This document shows positions 45,572-54,345 of a stretch of 64,000 bases of DNA, piece after piece. The stretch's first letter is position 1; every line of letters begins with the position of its first letter. The notes beneath the pieces were generated by a model. The model searched no databases. It had not been told where the DNA came from and was given only the letters and a program-made list of their open reading frames with translations. The stretch comes from Bacteroidales bacterium (GTDB taxonomy: Bacteria; Bacteroidota; Bacteroidia; Bacteroidales; Tenuifilaceae): positions 75,840 through 139,839 of the forward strand of contig JAQVYY010000001.1 in NCBI GenBank assembly GCA_028708425.1. The letters are read 5' to 3'. A program made the position numbers and the translations under genes.

Positions 45572-48500
45572 TTATCCTAGCGTATCGAACAGGTTCTCAA
45601 TTTCGGCTAAATGCTCTCCCTTTTCAAAATTACCTGCCATTTTGTATAGTTCCTGCAAAATATAAATACTTAGCTCTACCTCGCCTTTTACGCTTCCCGA
45701 GAACTTGTTGGGTAACGATAGCAGGTATCCCACCTCGTTTGCGCATTGGTTCATGTAAATGCGTGAGTAGCTTACAGCCTTATCAACGGCACCAGCTTGG
45801 TAGTAGCCTTCAATTAGCGTGAGAGCAAAAAAGTTAAACGGCACCGTTTCGTGCGGAATTACCTCCATGCACTTATCGAGAACGGCTATTGCTTTTTCAT
45901 TCTCATTTTCGGTAACTAATGCGCTAGCTAGCCTGCCAAATATATTGCGATAGTTGGATATTATTCGGGTGCTGTTCTCGTTAATATATACTTTTGGATC
46001 CGCAATGCTTCGATACTGGTAATTGTTCATCAGATTGTTGTACATAATCTCGGTATTTACCTTTCCGTATCTTCCACGCTCACGGTGCGCCTCAATGGGC
46101 ACAATTCGGTATAGTAGCCCCTCGAGCTGGAAATACTTATCGAGATTTTGGTACGTATCGGTATTTACCGTAATGGCGAAATACATTGGGCGTTGCCAGC
46201 TGTTGTTGGCCATTAAATCCATTAGGAACTGACCATCCTTAAGCAAATAGTTTGATGGTAATCGCCAGTGCATGGTATCCACAACCTGGTGCATGTGCTG
46301 GGGCTGGACAACCTTATTGTTTTTTATAACCTCTTTATTAATAGGTAGATATAGGTTTTTAGATGGGAAGAAATCGATTGTTTCACCGCGTTCAAAGGGT
46401 GAGTTTAGCTTGGTGCTAGGGTTATCGCTAAGCATAAAGTCCACAGCCTGCTTAACATGTATAGGCTGACTAAGCTTATCGGTTGCCAAAACTACCTCGC
46501 GGGTACCAACTACAAATTGCTCTCTCTTCATGCTTGCTGGTAATGGTTTCGATTCGTAGGCTTTACGCAGCATCTGTTCGATATACCAATCGGCCCGAAG
46601 ATAACTAAGGTTAGCCACACGAACATCCGTACGCATTCCTTCCACCTCCTGTGCGTACCATAATGGGAATGTGTCATTATCCCCATACGAAAATAGTATG
46701 CCATTAGGTTCGGATGTTTTAAGGGCATTGTAGGCAAAATCTATAGGTATATAGTTTCCCGAGCGGTTGTGGTCGTCCCAGTTCTCGAAAGCCATAAGGC
46801 CTGGTACAAAAACGAGGGATAGCCCAACGGTAAGAAATGCGCCAGGGGCATTATCAAACGCCTTTCGGATAGCCTGAAACAGAGCCATAGCCCCTAATCC
46901 TACCCAAATGCTAAATGCATAAAAGCTGCCGGCGTAGGCGTAGTCGCGCTCGCGCGGCTGGTATGGGGTTTGGTTTAGGTATACCACAATGGCTATTCCG
47001 GTTAGTATAAACAGTAGGGAAACTACCCAAAAATCTTTACGATTTCGGGAGTAATGGAAAAACATGCCAGCCAACCCTAGTATTAAGGGTAGCATATAGT
47101 AACGGTTGTGCGCCTTATTGCGGAAGGTGGCGGGTAGGTCGATTTGAGAACCCAGTCGGGGAGTGTCGATAAACGGAATTCCGCTAATCCAGTTGCCCTT
47201 AACAACCTCGCCATGCCCCTGTATATCGTTCTGCCTTCCGGCAAAATTCCACATAAAGTAGCGGAAGTACATGTGCCCCATTTGGTATGAGAAAAAGAAG
47301 CGTAGATTTTCGGTAAACGTAGGTACACGCTTTACCTCGGTTTCGCCCGACATACTGGTAACCCGTATTGGGCGACCCTTGAAGTTGCTCCACTCCTTAT
47401 ACGCCCGTACGTGTTGGGGTTCGGAACTATACATCCGCGGGAAAAGCGAAACAAACCTATTGTCGTATTTATACTCTGATTTATAAGATGATACAGCGTA
47501 TTTTCCATCCTTCTGTACGTACTGCGGGTTTCCCTTCGTTTTACTAACTACAGGAGCATCAAAAGAGCTACCCATTACCAATGGCCTATCCCCATACTGC
47601 TCGCGGTTTAGGTAGTAAAGCAGCGAGAACATATTATCGGGACTGTTTTGATCCATGGGCGGGTTAGCCGACGAGCGGATAACGATTAGCGCAAAGGAGC
47701 TATACCCTATAAGAACAACAGCCAAGCAGAGTAGGATGGTATTTAAAACTGCCTTGGAATTTCTATAAGTGTAGCGAATTCCCCATACTAGCAAACCTGC
47801 AACCAGTAGTAAGTAGAACAATAATCCCGATTTAAAGGGTAATCCGAAGCTATTAACGAAAAGTAGCTCGAATTTTGATGCTATCAGAACAAAACCTTGA
47901 ATAATGCCATACATCATAGCTAGTAGCAACACAACGCTGATAAATAGTGCTTTAACCACGCCCCAAGGTGTAACCTCGTACTTTTTAAAGTAGTACACCA
48001 TAACAATGGCAGGTATGGCTAACAGGTTAAGTAGATGAACACCAATTGAAAGCCCCATTAGGTAGGCAATAAAAATGAGCCAGCGATTGGCGTGGGGCTC
48101 GTGAGCAATATTCTCCCACTTAAGGATAGCCCAAAATACCAGTGCGGTAAATAGCGATGAGGTGGCGTAAACCTCGGCCTCAACGGCCGAGAACCAGAAA
48201 GTATCGGAAAAGGTATAGGTTAGTGCGCCAACTAGCCCTGCACCAATAATAAGAACAACCTGCGTTAGGGTGTACTTATCGTTGGCGGCAACAACCATTT
48301 TACGCGCAAGGTGAGTAACGGACCAGAATAGAAAGAGTATGGTAAATGCGCTGGCTAGAACCGAGAGCGCATTAGCAAAAACTGGTATTAGCGTGGGCGA
48401 GGGGGCAAGCATGGTAAAAAAGCGCATAAGCAGTATAAAAATTGGTGCTCCGGGCGGATGCCCAACCTCTAGTTTATAGCCACTGGCAATAAACTCGCCG

Positions 48501-48622
48501 CAGTCCCAAAAACTAGCTGTGGGCTGTACGGTTAAAAAATACACAACAGCTGCAATGGCAAATGCTAGCCAGCCAAACAGCACGTTTAGTTTTTGGTATT
48601 TTGAAAAAGAAAATAGCTTCAT
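45572..48622 (-). CDS. DUF2723 protein (O-mannosyltransferase-like membrane protein)
   Basis: I take the ATG at 48622 (1016 residues, MKLFSFSKYQKLN), because a -7-type box lies at 48649-48656 inside the longer frame. The N-terminal part has about ten membrane spans with the DUF2723 signature FWDCGEFIASGYKLEVGHPPG near residue 38, in which Asp is the likely catalytic acid of a GT-C fold. A large extracytoplasmic region follows. These proteins are common in Bacteroidota and are related to protein O-mannosyltransferases; its exact substrate is unknown. First gene of the DUF2723-deacetylase-GT4 operon. Confidence 0.85.
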   Translation of the reverse strand: MKLFSFSKYQKLNVLFGWLAFAIAAVVYFLTVQPTASFWDCGEFIASGYKLEVGHPPGAPIFILLMRFFTMLAPSPTLIPVFANALSVLASAFTILFLFWSVTHLARKMVVAANDKYTLTQVVLIIGAGLVGALTYTFSDTFWFSAVEAEVYATSSLFTALVFWAILKWENIAHEPHANRWLIFIAYLMGLSIGVHLLNLLAIPAIVMVYYFKKYEVTPWGVVKALFISVVLLLAMMYGIIQGFVLIASKFELLFVNSFGLPFKSGLLFYLLLVAGLLVWGIRYTYRNSKAVLNTILLCLAVVLIGYSSFALIVIRSSANPPMDQNSPDNMFSLLYYLNREQYGDRPLVMGSSFDAPVVSKTKGNPQYVQKDGKYAVSSYKSEYKYDNRFVSLFPRMYSSEPQHVRAYKEWSNFKGRPIRVTSMSGETEVKRVPTFTENLRFFFSYQMGHMYFRYFMWNFAGRQNDIQGHGEVVKGNWISGIPFIDTPRLGSQIDLPATFRNKAHNRYYMLPLILGLAGMFFHYSRNRKDFWVVSLLFILTGIAIVVYLNQTPYQPRERDYAYAGSFYAFSIWVGLGAMALFQAIRKAFDNAPGAFLTVGLSLVFVPGLMAFENWDDHNRSGNYIPIDFAYNALKTSEPNGILFSYGDNDTFPLWYAQEVEGMRTDVRVANLSYLRADWYIEQMLRKAYESKPLPASMKREQFVVGTREVVLATDKLSQPIHVKQAVDFMLSDNPSTKLNSPFERGETIDFFPSKNLYLPINKEVIKNNKVVQPQHMHQVVDTMHWRLPSNYLLKDGQFLMDLMANNSWQRPMYFAITVNTDTYQNLDKYFQLEGLLYRIVPIEAHRERGRYGKVNTEIMYNNLMNNYQYRSIADPKVYINENSTRIISNYRNIFGRLASALVTENENEKAIAVLDKCMEVIPHETVPFNFFALTLIEGYYQAGAVDKAVSYSRIYMNQCANEVGYLLSLPNKFSGSVKGEVELSIYILQELYKMAGNFEKGEHLAEIENLFDTLG

Positions 48623-48648
48623 GGGGTAGGGAAAATTGATTTGAAGCA

Positions 48649-48656
48649 CAAAATTA
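48649..48656 (-). promoter_or_regulatory. Candidate -7 box of the DUF2723 operon
   Basis: The minus strand reads TAATTTTG, fitting TAnnTTTG, 26 nt upstream of the ATG at 48622. TTTG lies 23 nt further up (48680-48683), slightly long for a -33 element. Confidence 0.35.
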
Positions 48657-48826
48657 CTAATTTTTATCATTTAACATCCCAAACGATGTTTGAAGAGTAA
48701 CTTGTTTTTCAATTCTCCAGCAAGTTGCCCCTCAGATGAATCAGAGTAAACAGGGTATTTACTTTATAATCATGATTTTTCCCAGATATAATGGTTGTTT
48801 TTTGTCATTTGGTTTATGGGGTTGTT

Positions 48827-51601
48827 TTAATGCGCTTCCAACCAGTTCTGCCCTACGCCCATATCAACCTCAAGGGGCACCGAGAGCTTTATAACATTCT
48901 CCATGCAATCCTTAACAATGGCCTTCATGGTGTCGAGTTCGGGTTTGTACACATCAAAGTTTAGCTCATCGTGTACCTGAATTATCATTCGGCTTTTAAG
49001 CCCTTTCTGTTTTATTTGGTTGTTAATGGCAATCATGGCGGCCTTAATAATATCGGCTGCCGAACCCTGAATGGGCGCATTTATGGCATTTCGTTCGGCT
49101 AGGCCACGAACGGTTTGGTTGTTCGAGTTAATATCGGGTAGGTAGCGTTTGCGCCCATAAATGGTTTCAACGTAACCCTTTTCGCGGGCCAGCTTAACGC
49201 ATTCGTCCATATAGGCTTTTACGCCCTTGTAGGTATCGAAATAGCCATCAATTAAATCTTTGGCCTCGGTTCGACTAATGCCCAAGCGCTGTGAAAGTCC
49301 AAAGGCCGAGATGCCGTAAATCATGCCGAAGTTGGCCGTTTTGGCGCTGCTTCGCTGTTCGCGCGAAACATCAGCAAGCGGAATTTTAAAGATTTTTGAT
49401 GCTGTGGCGGCGTGAATATCTTCACCATTCTGAAATGCCTCTAGCATCGATGGGTCTTGGCTCATATGCGCCATTAGGCGCAGCTCAATTTGCGAGTAAT
49501 CGGCCGATAGCATGATGTGGTCGTCTCCCGAAGGGATAAAGGCCTTCCGAATTTCCCTGCCCCGCTCCTCACGAATAGGGATGTTTTGCAGGTTAGGGTT
49601 ATTGGAACTGAGCCTACCCGTTGATGCTACCGCCTGATTGAACGAGGCGTGAATTCTCCCTGTTTTCCTATTGATTAGCGTTGGCAGAACCTCAACGTAG
49701 GTTGACAAGAGCTTTTTAACCGAACGAAAATCGAGAATTTTGGCTATAATGGGGTGCTTATCGACGTATTTCATCAGCTCCTCCTCGCCAGTTGAGTACT
49801 GCTTAGTTTTGGTGCGCTTTGCATCGGTTGCAATCTTCATTCTTTCGAATAGCGCCTCGCCCAGCTGCTTTGGTGATGAAACGTTAAGGTCGGGCATGCC
49901 AGCCATCTCCTTTATATCCTGGTCTAGCTGCAGTAACTCCTTGTTCAGCTCAACAGCAAAATCGTTAAGCGCCTGCGTGTTTATGGTAACCCCTGCGTAC
50001 TCAATCTGTGCAAGCACTTTAATCAACGGCTCCTCGAGGGTATAGTAAAGTTTTAGAAGATTTTCTTTCTCCAGCCTTTTCCACAGAATCGCTTTTAGTT
50101 GCAAAGCAAGGTCGGAGTCCTCACCTGCATAAATGGCCGCCTTTTTGGGGTCGATATTACGCATATTCAATTGCCTAACACCCTTTTTACCTATCACTTC
50201 CTCAATATCAATGGGCTTATAGCCCAAGATATTTTCGGAAAGAATATTAAGATTGTGCCGCATATCGGGCTCAAGTAGATAGTGCCCCAGCATGGTATCG
50301 TTCAGCTTGCCACGCAGCTCGATGCCGTAGTATTTCAGTATCAGTAAATCGAACTTAATATTCTGCCCCACCTTGGCGATGCTCTCATCCTCAAAAACGG
50401 GTTTAAGGCGATTTACAATTTCATTCGCCTTGTCATCATCGGCAGGAATGGGAACATACCAAGCCCTATGCGGCTCAATGGAAAATGAGATACCAACCAG
50501 TTTCGAAGTATGGTGCTCGAGCCCTGTGGTCTCGGTATCAAAAGAGAATTCATCGGCCGCGGATAATATCCGCACCAGCTCATCAATCTCCTTGTCGCTG
50601 TCAACCAAACGATAGTCGTGTTTTACATCGTCGATGGTATTTAAAGAGTGCTCAGTAATGGGTTTTTCAAAATTATTATCGCCAAAAAGTGAGGTTTGTA
50701 TAGGCTTGGGTTTGCTCTGAGTTTTAGTCTCGCCAAAAATATCACGGCTTAACGAGCGGAACTCCAACTCCTCAAACAACTTTTTTAGCTCCTCGGCATC
50801 TGGCTGAGCACGTGCCAACTTATCAAAATCGATATCAACGGGTACATCCGTTTTTATTTCCACCAGAATGCGAGCCAAGTCAAGCTGCTCGCGATTCTCA
50901 AGCATTTTTTCGCGCTGTCCCTTCGATAATTCGTCAATATTTTTGTAAATCTCCTCAATGGAGCCATACTTGGCAATGAGTTTGGTAGCCGTTTTTTCTC
51001 CAATCCCTGGAACTCCAGGGATATTATCGGATGAATCGCCCCAAAGGGCAAGAATATCCTTAAACTGCATGGGATTTTCAATACCATACTTTTTGCATAT
51101 ATCGTCGGCGGTAACCGTTTCAATATCGGCACCGCTGCGTGAGGGTTTCACCATTACCACATTGCTGGTAAGTAGCTGGCCAAAATCCTTATCGGGGGTC
51201 ATCATCATTACCTCAAAGCCCAATGGCACCGACCTTTTGGCCAGTGTCCCCACAATATCGTCAGCTTCGTATCCTTGTTTCTCGAGGATGGTAATATTCA
51301 TTGCACGAATAATATCCTTAATAATTGGCACTGCCGAACGAATGTCCTCGGGTGTTTCCTGTCGGTTGGCCTTGTACTCGGGGTACAAATCGTTGCGAAA
51401 TGTTTTGCCCGATATATCAAAAGCCACGGCAATGTGGGTGGGGTCGAACCGCTTTAGCGCATCGAGCAACGATTTGGTAAACCCAAAAATGGCCGATGTG
51501 TTTTGGCCCTTGCTGGTTTTAATGGGTCTGCTAATAAATGCGAAGTATGCGCGGTATATAAGGGCGTAGGCATCGAGTACCAGAAGTTTTTTTTCGGACA
51601 T
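48827..51601 (-). CDS. polA: DNA polymerase I
   Basis: At 924 residues the protein has all three parts. The 5'-3' nuclease is at 1 to about 290 (LLVLDAYALIYRAYFAF, GYEADDIVGTLA, WGDSSDNIPGVPGIG). The 3'-5' exonuclease is about 320-510 with intact acidic residues (FSFDTETTGLE, VGQNIKFDLLIL, YAGEDSDLALQ). The polymerase part follows (STGRLSSNNPNLQNIP, SADYSQIELRLMAHMS, KTANFGMIYGISAFGL, IIQVHDELNFDV). It fills gaps and removes RNA primers in replication and repair. The proofreading site looks active, unlike in some Pol I relatives. Confidence 0.95.
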   Translation of the reverse strand: MSEKKLLVLDAYALIYRAYFAFISRPIKTSKGQNTSAIFGFTKSLLDALKRFDPTHIAVAFDISGKTFRNDLYPEYKANRQETPEDIRSAVPIIKDIIRAMNITILEKQGYEADDIVGTLAKRSVPLGFEVMMMTPDKDFGQLLTSNVVMVKPSRSGADIETVTADDICKKYGIENPMQFKDILALWGDSSDNIPGVPGIGEKTATKLIAKYGSIEEIYKNIDELSKGQREKMLENREQLDLARILVEIKTDVPVDIDFDKLARAQPDAEELKKLFEELEFRSLSRDIFGETKTQSKPKPIQTSLFGDNNFEKPITEHSLNTIDDVKHDYRLVDSDKEIDELVRILSAADEFSFDTETTGLEHHTSKLVGISFSIEPHRAWYVPIPADDDKANEIVNRLKPVFEDESIAKVGQNIKFDLLILKYYGIELRGKLNDTMLGHYLLEPDMRHNLNILSENILGYKPIDIEEVIGKKGVRQLNMRNIDPKKAAIYAGEDSDLALQLKAILWKRLEKENLLKLYYTLEEPLIKVLAQIEYAGVTINTQALNDFAVELNKELLQLDQDIKEMAGMPDLNVSSPKQLGEALFERMKIATDAKRTKTKQYSTGEEELMKYVDKHPIIAKILDFRSVKKLLSTYVEVLPTLINRKTGRIHASFNQAVASTGRLSSNNPNLQNIPIREERGREIRKAFIPSGDDHIMLSADYSQIELRLMAHMSQDPSMLEAFQNGEDIHAATASKIFKIPLADVSREQRSSAKTANFGMIYGISAFGLSQRLGISRTEAKDLIDGYFDTYKGVKAYMDECVKLAREKGYVETIYGRKRYLPDINSNNQTVRGLAERNAINAPIQGSAADIIKAAMIAINNQIKQKGLKSRMIIQVHDELNFDVYKPELDTMKAIVKDCMENVIKLSVPLEVDMGVGQNWLEAH

Positions 51602-51635
51602 ATTGCGAGTTGTTAGAGATTAATTGTTGAGGTTG

Positions 51636-51643
51636 CAAAGGTA
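51636..51643 (-). promoter_or_regulatory. Candidate -7 box of polA
   Basis: The minus strand reads TACCTTTG, an exact TAnnTTTG match 34 nt upstream of the ATG. No good -33 element is visible. Confidence 0.35.
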
Positions 51644-51794
51644 TAATCAATGTTGTATAGTTAGCTTATTATTCAATGATGTTTTCGTCCTGTCATTTAT
51701 CAGCTCCGCTCAGAATGACCAGTACGCCATTCTGAACTTCTATTAAACCCTGCCGCATTTCATATCGTTGAGTTAAGGCTGTCGGCTTCGTCTT

Positions 51795-51830
51795 CCCTTC
51801 TACTATGCTCGGGTCAGGCTACTCAGCCTG
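51795..51830. repeat. CCCTTC/CAGCCTG palindromic element, decayed copy
   Basis: CCCTTCTACTATGCTC, then CAGGCTA and CAGCCTG, matches the intact copy at 52065, but the closing TCGAAGGG is lost. Confidence 0.65.
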
Positions 51831-51913
51831 ACCGTCAGCCTGAGCATTCTAAGATAAAACCAAACATTTAAGCGCTTAATTTCATAATTTGTTTTCAAGT
51901 ATCAGAAAAACTT

Positions 51914-51948
51914 AATATTGAATATCGAACACTGAATATTGAATGTAG
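51914..51948. repeat. Heptamer array (AATATTG-type)
   Basis: Five consecutive 7-mers: AATATTG, AATATCG, AACACTG, AATATTG, AATGTAG. Related in reverse to the array at 52009-52036. Confidence 0.85.
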
Positions 51949-52008
51949 AAGTTTTGGTATGGCAAGGTCTTTTGCTTCGGCCCAATGACTTCTCGTATTT
52001 CTTTACTT

Positions 52009-52036
52009 CGTTATTCGTTATTCAATATTCAATATA
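52009..52036. repeat. Heptamer array (CGTTATT / CAATATW)
   Basis: Four 7-mers: CGTTATT twice, CAATATT and CAATATA. CAATATT is the reverse complement of AATATTG from the array at 51914. Confidence 0.85.
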
Positions 52037-52064
52037 TTTTAGTTAGGGCTATAGGCTTCGGCTT

Positions 52065-52115
52065 CCCTTCGACCATGCTCATGGCAGGCTGCTCAGCCTG
52101 ACCGTAGTCGAAGGG
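52065..52115. repeat. CCCTTCGAC...GTCGAAGGG palindromic element, intact copy
   Basis: The outer arms CCCTTCGAC and GTCGAAGGG pair perfectly; inside, CAGGCTG and CAGCCTG form a second stem. The GTCGAAGGG end also recurs near 1183. Confidence 0.8.
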
Positions 52116-52136
52116 TGAGGTTAAATGCACTTGCTG

Positions 52137-52158
52137 CCGCACGGGTATTCTCGTGTGG
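52137..52158. repeat. CCGCACG...CGTGTGG hairpin
   Basis: A 7-bp stem with one G-T wobble and an 8-nt loop, just downstream of the nuclease gene on the minus strand. The same two arms recur at 59913-59932. No T-run follows, so it is not a typical terminator. Confidence 0.5.
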
Positions 52159-52170
52159 TTGTAACGTTAT

Positions 52171-53571
52171 TTAAAAGAACAATGTATCATTTTTATTTGG
52201 AATATGAATGTTTTTAAGCCCTTCCTGTCGTAGTTTATGTTTGTAAAACTCCATGGGTTTTAGGTCGCCGTGTACCAGTATGGTTTCCTTAATCTTTTTA
52301 AAATCCTGGCATTTCAAAAATTCAATCATCTCCTCGTAGTCGCCATGCCCCGAGTAGGATTCTATTCGTCGAATTTCGGCGTTTACCTTATGCTTAATTC
52401 CATGGATTGAGATGTTTTTAGCCCCATCCATTATGCGGGCGCCCAGAGTGGTTGGGGCACAGTATCCCACAAATAGAATGGTATTTTTGGGATTGCTTAT
52501 GTTGTTCGCCAAATGGTGCTTTATGCGGCCCGCCTCGGCCATGCCCGATGCCGATATGATAACGCAGGGTTTATCGTACGTATTCAGCGCTTTCGATTCT
52601 TCAACGCTCTTGGTGTAGTGCAGCGTGTTAAACCCGAATGGGTCGGGATCTTTTTCCATAATTCTTCGAATATCCGCATTGAAACATTCTGGGTGCATCC
52701 TAAATATTTCGGTTGCGTTGGTGGCTAGGGGGCTATCAACAAAAATTTCAATTTTAGGCAGGCGGCCGTTGTTGTAAAAATTGTTAAGTGAGTACACTAA
52801 GTCCTGAGTACGCCCCACGCTAAACGAAGGGATTATAAGTTTACCACCCTTTTTAACACAGGTTTCGTTAACCACTTCCAACAGGTCTTCTGCGCCCCTG
52901 TCACTATCGTTATGAAGCCTGTCGCCATAGGTCGATTCGCAAATCAGAATATCGGTTTGTGGAAAGGGTTGAGGGGATCGTAAGATCCGATTTTTTGGTC
53001 GTCCAATATCGCCAGTATATGCAATACGTTTGACTACGCCATTTTCGATTATTCTAATATTTGCCACGCCGCTTCCCAGCATGTGCCCGGTATCGGTAAA
53101 CTTAACCTGAATGTTACTATCAATATTAAACTTCCTATTGTATGGTATTCCAATAAAAAGTTTCATCGATTCTGCGGCATCGTCCTTAGTGTATAGTGGT
53201 TTTATGGGTTTCAACCCTTTTCGGCTCCTTTTCTTATTGAAATAGTAAACATCGCGTTCCTGAATAAAACCTGAATCCACTAGCATTATGGCGCACAAAT
53301 CGCGCGTTGCCGAGGTGCAAACTACCGAGCCATCGAAGCCCTCTTTAAAAAGGTAGGGAATTAGTCCCGAGTGGTCGATATGTGCATGGGTTAGTATAAT
53401 ATGATCTATCTCTTTAGGGTCGAAACCTAAATCGCGGTTCATTTCATCGGTTTCTAACCCTTTTCCTTGATACATACCACAATCGAGCAGGATTTTTTTT
53501 CCGTCATCAGTGGTAATAAGATGTTTGCTGCCAGTAACCTCACGAACAGCTCCGTTAAATTGTAGTACCAT
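52171..53571 (-). CDS. Beta-CASP metallo-beta-lactamase-fold RNA nuclease
   Basis: This 466-residue protein has the MBL metal site (THAHIDHSGLIPYL, DTGHMLGSG), the beta-CASP motifs CESTYGD, DSPLATNATEIF, SASGMAEAGRIKHHL and GYCAPTTLGARI, and a C-terminal RMMBL-like end (YSGHGDYEEM, VHGDLKPMEFY). It resembles the CPSF-73-like exonuclease/endonuclease group, which processes RNA. It begins upstream of the repeats at 53600 and has no nearby partner. Confidence 0.88.
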   Translation of the reverse strand: MVLQFNGAVREVTGSKHLITTDDGKKILLDCGMYQGKGLETDEMNRDLGFDPKEIDHIILTHAHIDHSGLIPYLFKEGFDGSVVCTSATRDLCAIMLVDSGFIQERDVYYFNKKRSRKGLKPIKPLYTKDDAAESMKLFIGIPYNRKFNIDSNIQVKFTDTGHMLGSGVANIRIIENGVVKRIAYTGDIGRPKNRILRSPQPFPQTDILICESTYGDRLHNDSDRGAEDLLEVVNETCVKKGGKLIIPSFSVGRTQDLVYSLNNFYNNGRLPKIEIFVDSPLATNATEIFRMHPECFNADIRRIMEKDPDPFGFNTLHYTKSVEESKALNTYDKPCVIISASGMAEAGRIKHHLANNISNPKNTILFVGYCAPTTLGARIMDGAKNISIHGIKHKVNAEIRRIESYSGHGDYEEMIEFLKCQDFKKIKETILVHGDLKPMEFYKHKLRQEGLKNIHIPNKNDTLFF

Positions 53572-53599
53572 ATGGTGTTTTTTTTCTGTTTGAATGACC

Positions 53600-53747
53600 T
53601 AACCCCAATTATTTATTCGAATAATTACTGTCTCCGACAGTGACTAGGCCTCACAACAAATTTCGTTACCCAAAATTGGGTTCCACTATGTCGGGGTAAC
53701 CCGCATTTACATTCATCTTTTACAAATTTGATGAATAATGCGGGTTA
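53600..53747. repeat. Modular intergenic repeat, modules 2+1 joined
   Basis: The 148-bp element starts TAACCCCAATTATT and ends AATGCGGGTTA. It is the reverse orientation of 26319-26465. Its module 2 hairpin reads ACTGT (53627-53631) with ACAGT (53637-53641). The module junction is GGGGTAACCCG. Confidence 0.9.
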
Positions 53748-53925
53748 AAGGTAGCAAAAATATGGAAAAGTATGCGGAAATTACGTTTTTTGGGGTTAAG
53801 GAATTGTTGTGATGGAGCGCACCAACCCGAGTGTTTAAGCGCTAACCCAACGAATGCAACCAGAATTAAAAAAACGAAATAAGCTATACCCAAAGCTCCC
53901 ACGTATTACACTAAGAAAAAGTAGG

Positions 53926-54024
53926 TAGCCCCAATTGTTCGAACGAATAATTGCTGTCTCCCACAGCGACTAAGTCTCACAACCAATTTTGTTTCCCAAA
54001 ATTGGGCTCGACTATGTCGGGTTA
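53926..54024. repeat. Modular intergenic repeat, module 2 alone
   Basis: The 99-bp copy runs from TAGCCCCAATTG to CGGGTTA and lacks the module 1 hairpin. It contains GCTGT (53953-53957) paired with ACAGC (53963-53967), and CCAATTTTG (53983-53991) paired with CAAAATTGG (53997-54005). Confidence 0.88.
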
Positions 54025-54265
54025 GGCTGCCCATCCTATCTTTGGTTTTTTATCGTGACCATAGCGTAAACTACCACATAAATAATAAAAAAGGGAGCGT
54101 TCTTAGTCCTTAGTAACACGCCCCTCAATTTTTATTATTCATCCTTTTACCCCACATTTGTAGTCGTTTTAATTTAACCCGAGACGCTGAATAGTTATCA
54201 CAAACAAAAACATCTATTCAATGGCTGTTTCTTCATCTTGTATAAAAAAAAACGCATAAATATGA

Positions 54266-54319
54266 AACATTCATGCTAAAAACGTTAACACACAGTAGAA
54301 TGACTACTCCATGAATGTT
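54266..54319 (+). promoter_or_regulatory. Nested inverted repeat upstream of the nucleotidyltransferase
   Basis: AACATTCATG (54266-54275) pairs perfectly with CATGAATGTT (54310-54319). Inside lies a second stem, AGTAG (54294-54298) with CTACT (54304-54308). It ends 26 nt before the start codon and may be an operator or structured leader. Confidence 0.45.
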
Positions 54320-54345
54320 CCTTTAAAAAAACAAACAACATACAC

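Larger units (their letters stand above)
51602..52170. other. Gene-free repeat island between polA and the nuclease gene
   Basis: No gene is visible. It contains the polA -7 box, a CAGAATG...CATTCTG hairpin (51711-51734), two copies of a palindromic CCCTTC...CAGGCT..CAGCCTG element (51795-51830 and 52065-52115), heptamer arrays (51914-51948 and 52009-52036) and a CCGCACG...CGTGTGG hairpin (52137-52158). Repeat types overlap with the islands at 1104 and 59861. Confidence 0.8.
53572..54345. other. Long intergenic region with dispersed repeats and a leader hairpin
   Basis: About 770 bp without a convincing gene. It contains one joined repeat (53600-53747), one module 2 copy (53926-54024), a possibly decayed module 1 near 54149-54180, and a nested inverted repeat (54266-54319) before the nucleotidyltransferase. 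A 60-codon minus-strand frame at 53720-53902 ends inside the repeat and is not called. Confidence 0.8.

Noticed and set aside
53720..53902. A 60-codon minus-strand frame with a hydrophobic start
   Set aside because: Its 3' third lies inside a dispersed repeat and it has no recognisable family or clear ribosome-binding site, so it may be chance. It is not called as a gene.
54149..54180. Possible decayed copy of repeat module 1
   Set aside because: ACCCCACATTTGTAG resembles the module start, but the pairing arm is not kept, so it is only a suggestion.
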